The notes below the pieces were generated by a model that saw only the letters and a program-made list of their open reading frames with translations, was not told where the DNA came from and did not search any database. Shown one piece after another: positions 1-7,086 of a DNA stretch of 15,247 nucleotides (its first letter is position 1; the number at the start of each line of letters is the position of its first letter). A program made the translations under genes and the position numbers. The DNA is from Panacagrimonas sp052386745. GTDB lineage: Bacteria; Pseudomonadota; Gammaproteobacteria; Nevskiales; Nevskiaceae. Location of the stretch: assembly GCA_052386745.1 (NCBI GenBank), contig JBQTJW010000030.1, positions 1 through 15,247 on the forward strand, in the 5' to 3' direction.

Positions 1-2
1 CC

Positions 3-101
3 CTCGCCGAACTGCACACCACCGCCCGCAACAAACTCAAGAGCGCCCAGAAACGCGAGTCGATCATCGCCGCATGCTGGATGCAAGCTTCGCTCTGGTA
101 A
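3..101 (+). pseudogene. 3' end of an unrecognised gene, possibly a transposase
   Basis: A reading frame open from the left edge ends in TAA at 99-101 and gives a 32-residue basic tail containing TTARNKLKSAQKRE and ending in MQASLW. I do not recognise the family with certainty. The lysine/arginine-rich C-terminus and its position directly against an IS256-type transposase relic make an insertion-sequence transposase the best guess. Only the last codons are in view, so it may be an intact gene whose body lies left of the window. What else it could be: the C-terminus of any chromosomal gene truncated by the window edge. Confidence 0.35.
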
Positions 102-123
102 CGTCATGTGTTATGGAAGGCTC

Positions 124-234
124 AATAATCTCGCCGTTCAGCTGCTCGAGGGGATTGGTGTTGGACCGCGTCACGCGGCGGGCAGCGGAGAAATTCATGG
201 ATGCAAGGAGGCCATGCTTGGCGTGTTCCATCAG
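124..234 (-). pseudogene. IS256-family transposase relic (C-terminal motif only)
   Basis: The minus-strand translation in register with position 124 contains EHAKHGLLASMNF followed by SNTNPLEQLNGEI. This closely resembles the conserved C-terminal block of IS256-family (mutator-type) transposases, whose usual form is STNPLERLNxEI followed by KRR. Here one extra residue sits between S and TNP. The match stops right after GEI: the basic residues and the VGIFPN segment that should follow are absent. Upstream, the rest of the transposase is not recognisable and the frame meets stops. It is therefore a dead fragment. The loss of homology near 102-123 coincides with the end of the plus-strand frame at 101, which suggests a second element inserted into it or a deletion junction. 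Confidence 0.65.
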
Positions 235-522
235 CACTACCGGCCTGTGTACCGTGTTTATCAGGTGGTCATGCCACCCCGCGCCGTGGCGTATGTTCTC
301 CGGTGACGCCGTCGCAGGCCAAGGCCGTGGCGAACGAACGCACGGGAAGTCCTTTCAGATTAAATCCTTCCCATCAAATGCTTCCGAGCGCCCAATGTCC
401 AGGACTTCGGGCGCCTTATCCAAATCTAACTGAGTGGCGCGGGCCCTTCGCCACGGAAATATTGGTGTGGGAGGAGCGACCAAGCCATCGCGATCAGTCG
501 CCGGCGTACCGGGAGTATCCGG
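235..522. other. Gene-free stretch downstream of the TetR gene
   Basis: No convincing coding frame is seen; the short frames here lack recognisable motifs. It holds two dyads: a nested one at 388-414 (GCGCCC, then GTCC A GGAC, then GGGCGC) and a simple hairpin at 434-454 (GTGGCG, 9-base loop, CGCCAC). The remainder probably represents eroded mobile-element DNA continuing from the IS256 relic. Confidence 0.5.
434..454 (-). terminator. Possible terminator hairpin for the TetR transcript
   Basis: A perfect 6-bp stem (GTGGCG/CGCCAC) with a 9-base loop lies about 70 bases past the TetR stop codon. Read on the minus strand it is followed by a moderately T-rich stretch (TCAGTTAGATTTGG) rather than a clean T run, so intrinsic termination is only possible. 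Confidence 0.25.
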
Positions 523-1167
523 CTACGATCGCGATGCAATGCCGTTGGTGATGAGATCCATCGTGGCAACCGCCCAATCCGCTGGAACCGCCTGCCGGTT
601 CCAGAATCCGTGACGCAGGGCCATGAAGTGCGCAAGTCCCATCAGCGCCCACGCCCGGGCCTCGGCGTTGCCGGGCTGCAGCTCTCCGCGTTGGGACGCG
701 GCGTCCAGATCGGCTGCGTGATTCTTGGCAATGTGCTCGTAGTATTCGCGAAACGCCGCTTCGTCCACGAACTGTGATTCCTGGACGATGCGGTAGGAGC
801 CGGGACGGTCGCGGGCGAAGGCGACTACGGCCTCCAGCGTGCGTCGCTCGGCTTCAATCTGATCGCCAGCTTCCGCAGCGGCACCCCGCAGCGCGCGGCG
901 CAGGTCACGGCCAATCTCTCGAACCAGGGTGACGAAAATCTCTTCCTTGGTGTGAAAGTACAGGTAGAACGTGCCCTGGCCGACGCCCGCGCGCCCCGTG
1001 ATTGAACTCACAGACGCAAGGTGGAAGCCCTTGGAGCCGAATTCATCTTCTGCAGCCGACATCAATTTGCGCCGCGTGGCCTCACCCCGCGGCGTCACCG
1101 GAACCAATGGGCCCGCGGAGCTGGCCCGCGTCGCGTCATGCAGGGGGTGATGGGTATCGAGGATCAT
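523..1167 (-). CDS. TetR/AcrR-family transcriptional regulator
   Basis: This is a DNA-binding repressor of the TetR class. From the start at 1167 it is 214 residues, a normal length for the family. The N-terminal DNA-binding domain starts around residue 32 (RRKLMSAAEDEFGSKGF). The helix-turn-helix follows at about residues 51-70 and includes the typical GVGQGTFYLYF turn and recognition helix. The all-helical C-terminal part (about 80-214) would bind a ligand and dimerise; I cannot name its subfamily. An upstream in-frame ATG pair at 1269/1266 would add 34 proline-rich residues with no family resemblance, and neither start has a clear ribosome-binding site; I prefer 1167 by length. The patatin-type lipase gene ends 153 bases upstream on the same strand, so the two may be co-transcribed or the regulator may control lipid-related genes. 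That link is inference. Confidence 0.9.
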   Translation of the reverse strand: MILDTHHPLHDATRASSAGPLVPVTPRGEATRRKLMSAAEDEFGSKGFHLASVSSITGRAGVGQGTFYLYFHTKEEIFVTLVREIGRDLRRALRGAAAEAGDQIEAERRTLEAVVAFARDRPGSYRIVQESQFVDEAAFREYYEHIAKNHAADLDAASQRGELQPGNAEARAWALMGLAHFMALRHGFWNRQAVPADWAVATMDLITNGIASRS

Positions 1168-1320
1168 GGCTTTTCGGGTGCGCGGCACGGGCGGGATCGC
1201 AAAAGGGGTCGGTCTTGCCTCAAAAGGGAAAGATCCGCTACTCACGGGCGCTAATGTCTCAGCCATCATCGAGGCCCGCGCTGCGAATGGGACAAGCGGG
1301 CCCTCTGAGAAGAAGGCCGG

Positions 1321-2802
1321 TCAGCGCAAGTGCGACGTGCGTTTGCTGCGCGCTGGCGAGGCGCGATCCAGGTGCTTCTGCTTGAGGATGTACAAGCAGT
1401 TTTCGAAAGCCCGCGAAATTGCCGTCTGGTTCCGGATGCGTTCAATCTTGGGCCAGGTGGCCCGCTCGCCATCCCGGATGAACCGCGCCAGTTCGCGGGT
1501 ATCGAGGTTGCTGAACAGCTTCATCAACTGGCGGGGCGTGTGGCGCGGGATGATGTTGATGTCGCCCGAGTAGCGCTGCGCAATCACTGCGTTGAGCTGG
1601 TCAGCAACACGGCGGACCGGGGAGTCGCGTAGATGCGAGCGGGCCAGCCTGACCGTTCCGCGGCTCGCATCCAGCACGACCTGCCTCGCCAGCGGGAGCA
1701 GGCCACGGCGCGACTGGCGGTCGTCCACCATAAAAGGAACGACGTGGGGATTGGTCTGGCTGACGATGTAATGGTTCACGTTGTGCAAACGCGACAGCCG
1801 CAGCATGGGCAGGTCGCTGTAGACCGTGCCATCGATCCAGCGTTTGGATGGGAGGTAGGGCACGATCCGGCCCTCGAAATCGCGCGCAACGAGCTGCACA
1901 GGGGGAAACACGCCGGGCACAGCGCAGGAGGCCAGAATCGAGCGGGCCATGACGACATGGGGTGCGGTGAGATAGTTGAGCAGGCGCCCCTGCTGATGCA
2001 CTTCAGCCGCCGACACGGTGACGCCAAAGATGCGCCGGGTGCGCTCGAACGCCTCGGTGAAGGTCTCTTCGCCCACGTTCAGCGCAAGGCATCGTTCAAG
2101 CTGTCCGGGGTCCATCAGGCCCTCGCCCCGCAGCACATTGCGCAGGCTGACACGCTGAAACGCCGAAACGCTCAATGACTCGGGATTGAACATCTGCGGC
2201 AGCTGATCGTCAGTACGCGAGGCAACCATGCCGCCGATGATCGAACCCGCGCTGGACCCGCTGATCACGCGCGGAAGCACGTCCTGATCGAACAAGGCCT
2301 TGATGACTCCCAGGTGAAACATCCCGAGCGTGGCGCCGCCGGACAGCAGCAGGGCACTGCGACCGAAGCTGGTGCCGGTACGCTTGAAGAAAACGATCTT
2401 GTCGTCCTCCGAAAACCCGGGGAAATCGCCGGCGCAGATGTAGTCCAGGCAGCGCACCACCTCTCCGATGAACTCCTCGATCAAGCGCTTGGTCCCGACG
2501 CGCACGAAGCGGTACAGGTTCGGGCTCGTGATGTTGCCAAGGTTGCCGTGCAGACCTTCGTGAAGCGCGTGGACGAGGTGCCTCACATCTCCAGATGTTC
2601 GCAACTGCCTCATTTCATTGAGGCGCTCCCGAATCAGCAGGTGGTCGTAATCGTCACTCGCCTCGTCCTGCTTCCATCCTTCCAGGCCCTCCAGGCGGTC
2701 GAGATCGCGGGCGGCCTCGGCCCATTCCGGGTACGTCTCGGCATGTTCGAGCTCGCGCTGCCGCGCAGTGATCGGGTTGTGGAAAAGGCGACGGACGGTC
2801 AT
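1321..2802 (-). CDS. Patatin-like phospholipase with N-terminal DUF3336 domain
   Basis: This 493-residue protein is predicted to be a serine lipase/acyl hydrolase acting on phospholipids or acylglycerols. The N-terminal part, about residues 1-145, resembles DUF3336, the module found ahead of the patatin domain in yeast Tgl3/4/5 triacylglycerol lipases and many proteobacterial homologues. The patatin domain starts near residue 150. It has the oxyanion glycine loop SGGATLG (154-160), the nucleophile elbow GSSAG (182-186, catalytic Ser184) and the dyad aspartate in WIDGT (Asp324). The phrase QRYSGDINIIP further on is also typical. No signal peptide is visible, so it is probably cytosolic or peripherally membrane-associated. 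Its start lies 104 bases from the divergent DUF456 gene. No strong ribosome-binding site precedes the ATG. Substrate is not determinable from sequence. Confidence 0.93.
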   Translation of the reverse strand: MTVRRLFHNPITARQRELEHAETYPEWAEAARDLDRLEGLEGWKQDEASDDYDHLLIRERLNEMRQLRTSGDVRHLVHALHEGLHGNLGNITSPNLYRFVRVGTKRLIEEFIGEVVRCLDYICAGDFPGFSEDDKIVFFKRTGTSFGRSALLLSGGATLGMFHLGVIKALFDQDVLPRVISGSSAGSIIGGMVASRTDDQLPQMFNPESLSVSAFQRVSLRNVLRGEGLMDPGQLERCLALNVGEETFTEAFERTRRIFGVTVSAAEVHQQGRLLNYLTAPHVVMARSILASCAVPGVFPPVQLVARDFEGRIVPYLPSKRWIDGTVYSDLPMLRLSRLHNVNHYIVSQTNPHVVPFMVDDRQSRRGLLPLARQVVLDASRGTVRLARSHLRDSPVRRVADQLNAVIAQRYSGDINIIPRHTPRQLMKLFSNLDTRELARFIRDGERATWPKIERIRNQTAISRAFENCLYILKQKHLDRASPARSKRTSHLR

Positions 2803-2810
2803 AGCCTGAG

Positions 2811-2839
2811 TCTATTCGATGGCTGGGCGTCGATATCAA
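2811..2839 (-). promoter_or_regulatory. Weak sigma70-like promoter candidate for the patatin gene
   Basis: On the minus strand, TTGATA (2839-2834) is followed after 17 bases by AATAGA (2816-2811). The -35 is good and the -10 is poor (three of six). Transcription would begin almost at the ATG, which would fit the lack of a ribosome-binding site but is unproven. Confidence 0.2.
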
Positions 2840-2906
2840 TGGCCGCACGGCCCACCGGCACGAAGGATGAACGACGCACGGTTCTGGTCTGCCGGACAAT
2901 CCGCAG

Positions 2907-3395
2907 ATGGATAACCTCGAACTGCTGATCGGAGCGCTCGCGCTCATCGCAATCGTAATTGGCCTGGCCGGCGCAGTATTGCCGGCGCTGCCGGGCGTGC
3001 CCCTGGTGTTCGGTGGCCTGTGGGCACTGGCCTGGATAGGGCATTACGAACTCGTGGGCCCCTTCACGCTCACCATACTCGGCGTTCTGCTGGCCGCGGG
3101 CGTGATCCTGGATTTCACGGCCGGAAGTCTCGGCGCGCGCAAGTTCGGGGCAAGCCCAAAGGCCGTGGCGGGCGCGACCCTGGGTGCCTTCGTCGGCATT
3201 TTCTTCGGACTTCCCGGGCTGATACTCGGCCCGTTCGTCGGCGCGGTGCTGGGAGAAATCCGATCCCGGCGCGGAGTGGGACAGGCCGCAGCGTCTGGGG
3301 TTGGCGCCTGGGCCGGCTTGCTGGTGGGGATCCTGTACAAGCTGGGGATCAGCGTCATGATGGTGGCGATCTTCGCGTTCGACTACTTCGTTTGA
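2907..3395 (+). CDS. DUF456 family integral membrane protein
   Basis: This 162-residue, very hydrophobic protein matches DUF456 in length and pattern. The N-terminal helix ends in the GLAGAVLPALPGVPLVFGGL loop characteristic of the family. A second membrane stretch lies around residues 52-75, a glycine-rich pair around 88-118 (GATLGAFVGIFFGLPGLILG), and a final one around 130-160. A basic loop (EIRSRRG) sits between the last two. The family has no established biochemical role, and I do not assign one. The gene is divergent from the patatin gene and convergent with the transglycosylase, whose stop codon lies only 23 bases beyond its own, so it is probably a single-gene transcript. Confidence 0.9.
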   Translation: MDNLELLIGALALIAIVIGLAGAVLPALPGVPLVFGGLWALAWIGHYELVGPFTLTILGVLLAAGVILDFTAGSLGARKFGASPKAVAGATLGAFVGIFFGLPGLILGPFVGAVLGEIRSRRGVGQAAASGVGAWAGLLVGILYKLGISVMMVAIFAFDYFV

Positions 3396-3399
3396 AGTC

Positions 3400-3417
3400 G
3401 CCGCAAGCCGGCGCGGC
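3400..3417. terminator. Possible shared terminator between convergent genes
   Basis: In the 23-base gap between the DUF456 and transglycosylase stop codons there is a short stem, GCCGC/GCGGC, with an 8-base loop that itself contains GCCGGC. No T run follows on either strand, so it may only assist termination. Confidence 0.25.
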
Positions 3418-3418
3418 A

Positions 3419-5170
3419 TCAGCTTCCAGACGGAACCTTGATCCTCTGCCCCGCGCGGAGCTGGCTGGATTTGCCCATGCCGTTGGCCCGGCGCAGGTCG
3501 GCAATCGATACCTTGTATTGCTGGGCGATGGAGGAAAGAGTCTGCCCAGCCTTCACCTTGTGCGTCCGGAATGCCTTCTTCGATTTTTTGGATGCGGGCT
3601 TCGCCGCCGCCGCGTCCGCTGCCGCCTGCTCGGCGCGGGTCAGGCCCGGTTTCGACTCTCCAACCGCCACGTTCACGGGACCTGGGCGGCGCTCGGTCCG
3701 CGGCGGGATCTTCAGGATTTGCCCAGTCCTCAGCTTTGATTGGGAGCCCAGACCACTGGCGGCGCGGATGGATTTCTGGTCAACGCCATATTTCTTCGCG
3801 ATGCGCGATACGGTGTCTCCGCGGCGCACCTTGTACAGCAGGTAGAACACGCGCTGGCTGCTGAACCGCTCGTGTTCGCCCAGCGAGGCGTAGGCAACCG
3901 CGAATTTCTTGGCCGCACCCGCCGGAACGCGGATGAGGTGTCCGGGGGGTACGTATAACTTTCCTTCGATCACGTCCGGGCGGTACGCGGGGTTCAGCTT
4001 CCGGAACAGGGCGTCGTCCGCATTGCACATCCGGCGCAGGGTTTCATAAGTCACGTAGTGCCGCGTTTCCACGACATCAAATTCCATCGGGGTGTCGCGG
4101 GCGATGTCGCCAAAGTGCTCACGCCAGTTGCGCTCCACATCCGAGGCCGCCAGAAACTCCGCGTAGAAATTTCGCGACGCGAACCCGAACGACTTCGCGC
4201 GATAGTTGCGAATGAGGTCAGGAAGATCGGTGCCCCCGGTGAGCGCCAGGCCGCGCGCAACCCCGCCCCGCCCATGGTTGTACGCCGTGAGGGCCAGCGG
4301 CCAGCTGCCCAGGGCGGCGTAGTCGTCGCGCAGGTGCCGGGCGGCGGCGTCCGTACTGGTCCAGGGGTCGCGCCGGTCGTCCACCACATCGTTGAGCCGC
4401 ATGTAGATGCGGGCCGAAGTCGGAATGAACTGCCACAGTCCCGCGGCCCCGACCTTGGAATAGGCGTCCACGTTGAAGCTCGACTCCACCAGCGGCAGGC
4501 GCGTCAGCCGCACCGGCAGATCGTAGGATTTGAATACGCGCTCCATGGCAGGCAGGTACTGGCCCGAGGTTTCCAGGGCCAACTGCGTTCGTTCCCTCAG
4601 GCCACGCTGGGCGCGGACCCCCTCGGCTGCCTTGAGGAACCGCCCGTCGTCCTCGATGCGGGAAAACAGCTGAAAGATTCTGCGCTGCTCTTCGGTGAGC
4701 GACTCGGGCACATGGCGAGCCGCATGCACCTGCGCCAGCAACACCTGGTAGCGCGCCCGCGCGCGGGACTCCTCCACGCTGCGCAGCTTGCGCAGTTCAT
4801 CGGGACTGAACTGTGCTGCATCTCCTCGAAAATCCAGGGTCTCGAACACCAGCCAGGGATATTCGGCCGAATGAATCAGGCTCTGGTTCTCCGAGTATTG
4901 GGAGAAAATCCGGGTCCAGAACGCAACGTTCGGCTTGAGGACGGGGTATCGCGGAAAAAGCCGGCCATCATCGCCCGTCGTTGTGTCGCCGGACCCAGTG
5001 ATTACCGCAGGGAGGGGGTCCGGTTCCACACTGGCCGGACCTGGTGTCGGCAACTCCGATCCGGCTCCCGAACCAAGCAGTGGCACCTGAACGTCCTGGG
5101 CTTCCGCAACCGAAAGCCCCAGACAGAAAGCGGTGAACATAGCGCCGCGTGCCACCCGTAGAAACTTCAT
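3419..5170 (-). CDS. mltD: Secreted lytic murein transglycosylase with two LysM domains (MltD-like)
   Basis: It cleaves peptidoglycan glycan strands to 1,6-anhydromuropeptides in the periplasm. The preferred start is the ATG at 5170, because GGAG sits five bases upstream; two GTG codons immediately before it are less likely. This gives 583 residues. A signal peptide (MKFLRVARGAMFTAFCLG, cleavage near AEA-Q) has no lipobox cysteine, unlike the E. coli lipoprotein MltD. The SLT domain spans about residues 210-345 with the catalytic glutamate in PLVESSFN, then GLWQF and the AYNHG motif. Two LysM peptidoglycan-binding repeats follow (YKVRRGDTVSRIAKKYGV and HKVKAGQTLSSIAQQYKV), separated by an alanine/lysine-rich linker. 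It is longer than E. coli MltD (about 450 residues), mainly because of an N-terminal extension of roughly 100 residues. It stands alone on its strand. Confidence 0.94.
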   Translation of the reverse strand: MKFLRVARGAMFTAFCLGLSVAEAQDVQVPLLGSGAGSELPTPGPASVEPDPLPAVITGSGDTTTGDDGRLFPRYPVLKPNVAFWTRIFSQYSENQSLIHSAEYPWLVFETLDFRGDAAQFSPDELRKLRSVEESRARARYQVLLAQVHAARHVPESLTEEQRRIFQLFSRIEDDGRFLKAAEGVRAQRGLRERTQLALETSGQYLPAMERVFKSYDLPVRLTRLPLVESSFNVDAYSKVGAAGLWQFIPTSARIYMRLNDVVDDRRDPWTSTDAAARHLRDDYAALGSWPLALTAYNHGRGGVARGLALTGGTDLPDLIRNYRAKSFGFASRNFYAEFLAASDVERNWREHFGDIARDTPMEFDVVETRHYVTYETLRRMCNADDALFRKLNPAYRPDVIEGKLYVPPGHLIRVPAGAAKKFAVAYASLGEHERFSSQRVFYLLYKVRRGDTVSRIAKKYGVDQKSIRAASGLGSQSKLRTGQILKIPPRTERRPGPVNVAVGESKPGLTRAEQAAADAAAAKPASKKSKKAFRTHKVKAGQTLSSIAQQYKVSIADLRRANGMGKSSQLRAGQRIKVPSGS

Positions 5171-5406
5171 CACCACTCCGGAACAATGCTGTCTACATCA
5201 AGCCCTGCATTTAACGCAGCGAAACGGTTAGCCGCAAGTTTCACCATCGCGTGGCCGACCGATCGTCAGTACTTGGAGATCAGGCGGGAACCGTGCCTGA
5301 CGTCAATCCGCGAGCTGCAAGCTCCCCTTGCCATATAAGTGATCACTCCGCGCTAACGTTAGATAAGGTGTTGCACCCGTTCCAACCGGGTACGCGCAGC
5401 CTGTAG

Positions 5407-5443
5407 AACCGCTCCCACGAACAACTGGTTGTCCAAGGCGGTT
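5407..5443. repeat. Nested inverted repeat
   Basis: Outer arms AACCGC (5407-5412) and GCGGTT (5438-5443) enclose an inner palindrome ACAAC TG GTTGT (5421-5432). Such a layout could be an operator, a cruciform or an RNA stem. No family is recognised. Confidence 0.4.
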
Positions 5444-5524
5444 ACGCCCGCTTCGCCAGCCTTGCGCTAGCGCATGGCTTCACCCTCCGGCACCGGGCAC
5501 CCGAAAGATTATAGTTCGGAATAA

Positions 5525-5549
5525 TTTCAATATATTCAGTAAATTGAAA
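5525..5549. promoter_or_regulatory. Possible operator: inverted repeat before the DUF815 gene
   Basis: Perfect 7-base arms TTTCAAT (5525-5531) and ATTGAAA (5543-5549) with an 11-base centre lie in the AT-rich stretch 40-64 bases ahead of the ATG at 5589. Spacing and position suit a dimeric regulator. TATATT (5531-5536) inside it could act as a -10 element, which would place the dyad over the promoter. Confidence 0.3.
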
Positions 5550-5588
5550 ATCTACACTCAAACTATCTGTGAACGGACCCCCAAAGCG

Positions 5589-6341
5589 ATGCCGGAAATT
5601 GCCTACCGCTGGCGCGATCAAAGCCTGCAACCCGCCTTGTTCCCCCATCAGGTGCCGCCCGCACGCCTGCTCGGCATCGACCGCCAGAAGGCGGCACTGA
5701 TGCAAAACACCTTGCAGTTCGTAAGCGGGCGCCCGGCCAACCATGCGCTGTTGACTGGTGCACGCGGCACCGGCAAGTCGAGTCTGGTCAAAGCGATGCT
5801 GCATGAATTCGCGCCCCGGGGTCTGCGCCTGGTGGAGTTGCATCCGCATGATCTGACCGATCTGCCGGAGGTGGTGGCGCCGCTGCGCAGTCGCGCGGAG
5901 TGGTTCATCCTGTTCGTGGACGACTTCAGCGTGGCCGCCAGCGATGCGCGCTTGACCGCACTAAAGACGGCGCTGGATGGCGGTATCGAGGAACCCCCGG
6001 ACAACGTGCTGATCTACGCCACGTCGAACCGCCGACACCTCATACCGGAAATGGCTCGGGAGAACGAGGAGTACCGCTGGGATGGCGAGGAACTGCACCC
6101 CGGCGAGACCACCGAAGAAAAGATCTCGCTTTCGGAACGTTTCGGGCTGTGGCTGAGCTTCCCGCCGTTCACGCAGGATCAATACCTGATGGCGGTCCGC
6201 CTGCACCTTGAAACGCTGGGCTGCCCGGACTGGGATGCGGAAATAGAAACGCTGGCCCTGCGCTGGGCATTGAGCCGCGCGTCCCGCTCAGGACGGGTCG
6301 CACGCCAGTTTGCCCGCGACTGGGTCGGCCGCCGAGGCTAA
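5589..6341 (+). CDS. DUF815 family AAA-type ATPase
   Basis: This 250-residue P-loop ATPase is of the DUF815 family (ATP-binding proteins of unassigned function). The family signature is seen in order: LLGIDRQKAALMQNT near residue 28, Walker A GARGTGKSS (about 57-65), Walker B FILFVDDFSV (about 101-110), then PDNVLIYATSNRRHL (sensor-1-like), the ELHPGETTEEKISLSERFGL block and FPPFTQDQYL. I chose the ATG at 5589 because the homology starts at its MPEIAYRWR; an upstream TTG at 5544 adds 15 unrelated residues. No good ribosome-binding site precedes it. Its last 54 bases overlap the convergent folA gene. The cellular role and partner are unknown. Confidence 0.93.
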   Translation: MPEIAYRWRDQSLQPALFPHQVPPARLLGIDRQKAALMQNTLQFVSGRPANHALLTGARGTGKSSLVKAMLHEFAPRGLRLVELHPHDLTDLPEVVAPLRSRAEWFILFVDDFSVAASDARLTALKTALDGGIEEPPDNVLIYATSNRRHLIPEMARENEEYRWDGEELHPGETTEEKISLSERFGLWLSFPPFTQDQYLMAVRLHLETLGCPDWDAEIETLALRWALSRASRSGRVARQFARDWVGRRG

Positions 6342-6875
6342 AGGGATCGACGACGGGCGCTCCAGCGTCTGGAAACGGTAGGGGTACGCGTGGCGGTCGT
6401 CCGCATCGTGGTCGGCTGCCGACGTGACACGAAAGGCAGCTTCGTCCAACTCGGGAAAAAGCACATCGTCCAGCTGCGCCGGCAGTCCAACCAGGACACG
6501 GGTGAGGTAGACCCGCTGGCAGATGCCGAGCGTCTGACGATAAAGCTCCGCCCCGCCGATCACCATCAGTTCGCCATCACCGTGCGATGCCAAGGCCGAC
6601 TGGAGGGACGAGAACGCCGTTGCGCCAACGGGCACGAAGCCGGGGTCGCGGCTCAGTATCCAGTTGGTCCGACCGGGCAACGGACGGCCCAGTGAGTCCC
6701 AGGTGCGCCGCCCCATCAGGATGGTTTTCCCCCAAGTGAGCCGCTTGAAGTGAGCAAGATCATTGGGCAACCGCCACGGCAGGCCACCGCCGCGCCCGAT
6801 CAGGCTGCGCCGATCCATCGCCACGATCAGGCTCAACGACACGCTGCGGACACCTGCCTCAACAACGCTGCTCAA
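6288..6875 (-). CDS. folA: Dihydrofolate reductase
   Basis: It reduces dihydrofolate to tetrahydrofolate with NADPH, in the cytosol. Landmarks (numbered from the TTG start): SLIVAMDRRSLIGRGGGLPW, the active-site aspartate in LPNDL (Asp39, equivalent to E. coli Asp27), the NADPH-binding MGRRTWDSLGRPLPGR (54-69) and the double glycine of VIGGAELY (107-108). The most likely start is TTG at 6875, because AGGAG lies six bases upstream; there is no ATG ahead of the conserved core, and internal GTG codons lack such a site. At 195 residues it exceeds the usual 160-170, with about 12 extra residues at the front and a tail of about 22 after RFQTLER. That tail is encoded in the overlap with the convergent DUF815 gene. 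No thyA is adjacent in the window. Confidence 0.95.
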   Translation of the reverse strand: MSSVVEAGVRSVSLSLIVAMDRRSLIGRGGGLPWRLPNDLAHFKRLTWGKTILMGRRTWDSLGRPLPGRTNWILSRDPGFVPVGATAFSSLQSALASHGDGELMVIGGAELYRQTLGICQRVYLTRVLVGLPAQLDDVLFPELDEAAFRVTSAADHDADDRHAYPYRFQTLERPSSIPLASAADPVAGKLACDPS

Positions 6876-7048
6876 CTCGATCTCCTCTTCGACCCGGAAC
6901 CTTGACCACGGTAGCCCACAAGACAGGCGACTCCGGCAACTCCCAACTCTGGCACTGAGTCGCTGCCATCTTCATTTTCCGGGAACCGAAAGCCGCGGTC
7001 GAAATGCTTCCTCTACAGATTCCGGGTCCATGTGACAGGAAGAACCAC

Positions 7049-7076
7049 CCGGCTGGCAAGATGCCGATCGCCAGCC
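7049..7076 (-). terminator. Possible hairpin after the thioesterase gene
   Basis: GGCTGGC (7051-7057) and GCCAGCC (7070-7076) form a perfect 7-bp stem with a 12-base loop, about 10-40 bases past the thioesterase stop on the minus strand. It is followed by GGGTGGTTCTTCC, only partly T-rich, so the call is tentative. Confidence 0.3.
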
Positions 7077-7086
7077 TGCCGGATCA

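Larger units (their letters stand above)
5171..5588. other. Intergenic region between divergent genes, rich in palindromes
   Basis: No credible gene is seen. This 418-base gap must hold the promoters of the transglycosylase (leftward) and the DUF815 gene (rightward). It contains five separate dyads: GAGCT-3-AGCTC (5312-5324), AGTGATCACT (5338-5347), CTAACGTTAG (5353-5362), a nested pair AACCGC/ACAAC-GTTGT/GCGGTT (5407-5443), and TTTCAAT-11-ATTGAAA (5525-5549). The right-hand part (5508-5560) is strikingly AT-rich, the likely promoter zone for the rightward gene. Confidence 0.6.

Noticed and set aside
2799..3419. 206-codon minus-strand frame opposite the DUF456 gene
   Set aside because: Highly charged, motif-free reading of a gene whose plus strand is a clear membrane protein.
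4058..5161. 367-codon plus-strand frame across the transglycosylase
   Set aside because: Antisense shadow; the minus-strand protein has a signal peptide, an SLT domain and two LysM repeats.
5210..5365. Integron-like attC site (ATTTAAC ... GTTAGAT)
   Set aside because: Both core-like heptamers occur, but the inner paired boxes and central palindrome of an attC are missing and no integrase is in view.
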